DNA of 64,000 nt from Paenarthrobacter sp. JL.01a (lineage in GTDB: Bacteria; Actinomycetota; Actinomycetes; Actinomycetales; Micrococcaceae), in assembly GCF_025452095.1 (NCBI RefSeq), contig NZ_CP104877.1, positions 2,294,001 to 2,358,000 of the forward strand. Reading direction: 5' to 3'. Positions within the stretch are counted from its first letter, which is position 1. The number at the start of each line of letters is the position of its first letter. The notes beneath the pieces are model-generated. The model worked only from the letters and a program-made list of their open reading frames with translations. It was not told the DNA's origin and searched no databases. Shown here one piece after another: positions 63,191 to 64,000 of this stretch. Position numbers and translations under genes: made by a program.

Positions 63191-64000
63191 GTGAGCAGTT
63201 CCCCCGCACCCCATCACGCCGCGTCGAAAAAGGAAGGCATCCCGCTGGGGAAGATCGCCGGCGTGCCCGTCTACCTGGCGTACTCCTGGTTCGTGATTGC
63301 CGCGATCACAGTGGTTTTCTACGGCCCGGTTATCATCGACAAGTTTCCTGGCATTGGCAACTGGGGATACCTGGCTGGCCTTGCAGTCGCCTTGCTGCTG
63401 GCCGTCTCTGTCCTCCTGCACGAAATGGCCCACGCCCTCAGCGCCAGGGCCTTCGGTTGGCCCACAGAGAAGATCGTGCTGAACCTGTGGGGTGGCCACA
63501 CCCAATTCGAAAACTTCACGGCCTCGCCCGGCCGCTCGGTCATCGTTGCCCTCGCTGGACCGGCGTCGAACTTCGTCATCGCCGGGATCATGTGGGCTGT
63601 AACGTCCACCGGAACGCTCAGTGGCATACCCCGTATGCTGGCCGACATCCTGATGCTCGCCAATCTCGTGATCGGTATCTTCAACGTCCTGCCCGGAATG
63701 CCCTTGGATGGTGGCCGCCTGGTGGAGTCAGCTGTCTGGAAAGCGACGGGCAGCCAGGACAAGGGAACCATTGCCGCCGGCTGGTCCGGCCGGATCATCG
63801 TGGTGGCTTTGGTGATCTGGTTCATTGTCGTGCCGTTCCTCAGGGGCCAGTTGCCCGACCTCATGTACACGGTTGTTACCGTCCTGGTCTGCGGCTTCCT
63901 CTGGATGAGTGCTTCGAGCTCCATCCACCACGCAAAACTGCGCAGCCGCCTGTACATGGTGACTGCCGCCGGCCTGGCAGAGCCCGCTGTCGGTGTGCCG
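63191..64000 (+). CDS. Site-2 protease family membrane metalloprotease (truncated by window)
   Basis: 270 codons seen, then cut by the right edge. GTG 63191 abuts the HAD stop. LLHEMAHALSARAFG is the HExxH zinc site in a membrane helix, and NVLPGMPLDGGRLVESAV is the NPDG-type motif with the third ligand. At least five helices are visible. These enzymes cleave membrane-bound regulators, but the target is unknown. Similar S2P genes lie beside tRNA methyltransferase and proteasome genes in relatives. Confidence 0.92.
   Translation, partial: MSSSPAPHHAASKKEGIPLGKIAGVPVYLAYSWFVIAAITVVFYGPVIIDKFPGIGNWGYLAGLAVALLLAVSVLLHEMAHALSARAFGWPTEKIVLNLWGGHTQFENFTASPGRSVIVALAGPASNFVIAGIMWAVTSTGTLSGIPRMLADILMLANLVIGIFNVLPGMPLDGGRLVESAVWKATGSQDKGTIAAGWSGRIIVVALVIWFIVVPFLRGQLPDLMYTVVTVLVCGFLWMSASSSIHHAKLRSRLYMVTAAGLAEPAVGVP

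Overview
The window is a high-GC actinobacterial chromosome segment. Gene content and protein style point to the Micrococcaceae (Arthrobacter or Paenarthrobacter type): a mycothiol ligase (MshC), a GlgC/GlgM divergent pair, a PAC2-HAD-site-2-protease string like that found near actinobacterial proteasome genes, and a FadE5/FadA2/FabG4/HtdX block arranged much like Mycobacterium Rv0241c-Rv0244c. GTG and TTG starts and 4-base ATGA overlaps are common. I see no insertion sequence, prophage, CRISPR array or rRNA. There is one tRNA, tRNA-Leu(GAG). The genus call is inference.

Layout. 1-5.9 kb: the start of a biotin transporter (bioY), an ABC-F ATPase, a minus-strand string (YbaK deacylase, SURF1, a small Cys-containing protein, DUF3099), then fabG1 with a second SDR whose active site looks like an enoyl-ACP reductase. 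5.9-8.5 kb: an orphan sugar-type ABC ATPase with decayed motifs faces a roadblock/LC7 protein, and two copies of a 45-bp non-coding element bracket the pair. 8.5-15 kb: serB, an ABC-TauE-TrmH operon, ribosomal protein L31B, a lipoate-ligase-like protein with unusual domain order, and a WYL regulator divergent from an alpha/beta hydrolase. 15-26.6 kb: aminopeptidase N, a YeiH exporter, the ATP-grasp/alpha-E/transglutaminase trio, a zinc-ribbon SDR, and glgC/glgM. 26.7-33.3 kb: a fatty-acid block (acyl-CoA dehydrogenase, TetR regulator with a perfect 13-bp inverted-repeat operator, thiolase, FabG4, MaoC hydratase). 33.3-36.7 kb: tRNA-Leu, an M20 peptidase, an acyl-CoA dehydrogenase and two small proteins.

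37.0-58.2 kb is one surface-polysaccharide locus. It holds a polyprenyl glycosylphosphotransferase with a structured leader; sugar-modifying enzymes (Gfo/Idh dehydrogenase, epimerase, DegT aminotransferase, NeuD-like acyltransferase); a Wzx flippase; several glycosyltransferases; two Wzz-like proteins without a kinase domain; a Wzy-type polymerase/ligase; a WecG-GT2 fusion; a secreted glycosidase-like protein; and dTDP-rhamnose genes (rfbA, rfbB and an rfbC-rfbD fusion). The likely product is a rhamnose- and amino-sugar-containing exopolysaccharide made by a Wzx/Wzy route. 58.2-64 kb: an aldo/keto reductase, uppP (recycles the undecaprenyl carrier that the polysaccharide locus needs), mshC, a PAC2 protein, a HAD phosphatase and a truncated site-2 protease.

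The most unusual items are the bracketed ABC/roadblock pair with its duplicated 45-bp element, the FabL-like SDR beside fabG1, the nested-hairpin leader of the polysaccharide locus, the TetR operator overlapping a probably leaderless start, and four domain fusions or rearrangements (LplA-like, zinc-ribbon SDR, WecG-GT2, RfbC-RfbD). No wholly new multigene system could be demonstrated from sequence alone.
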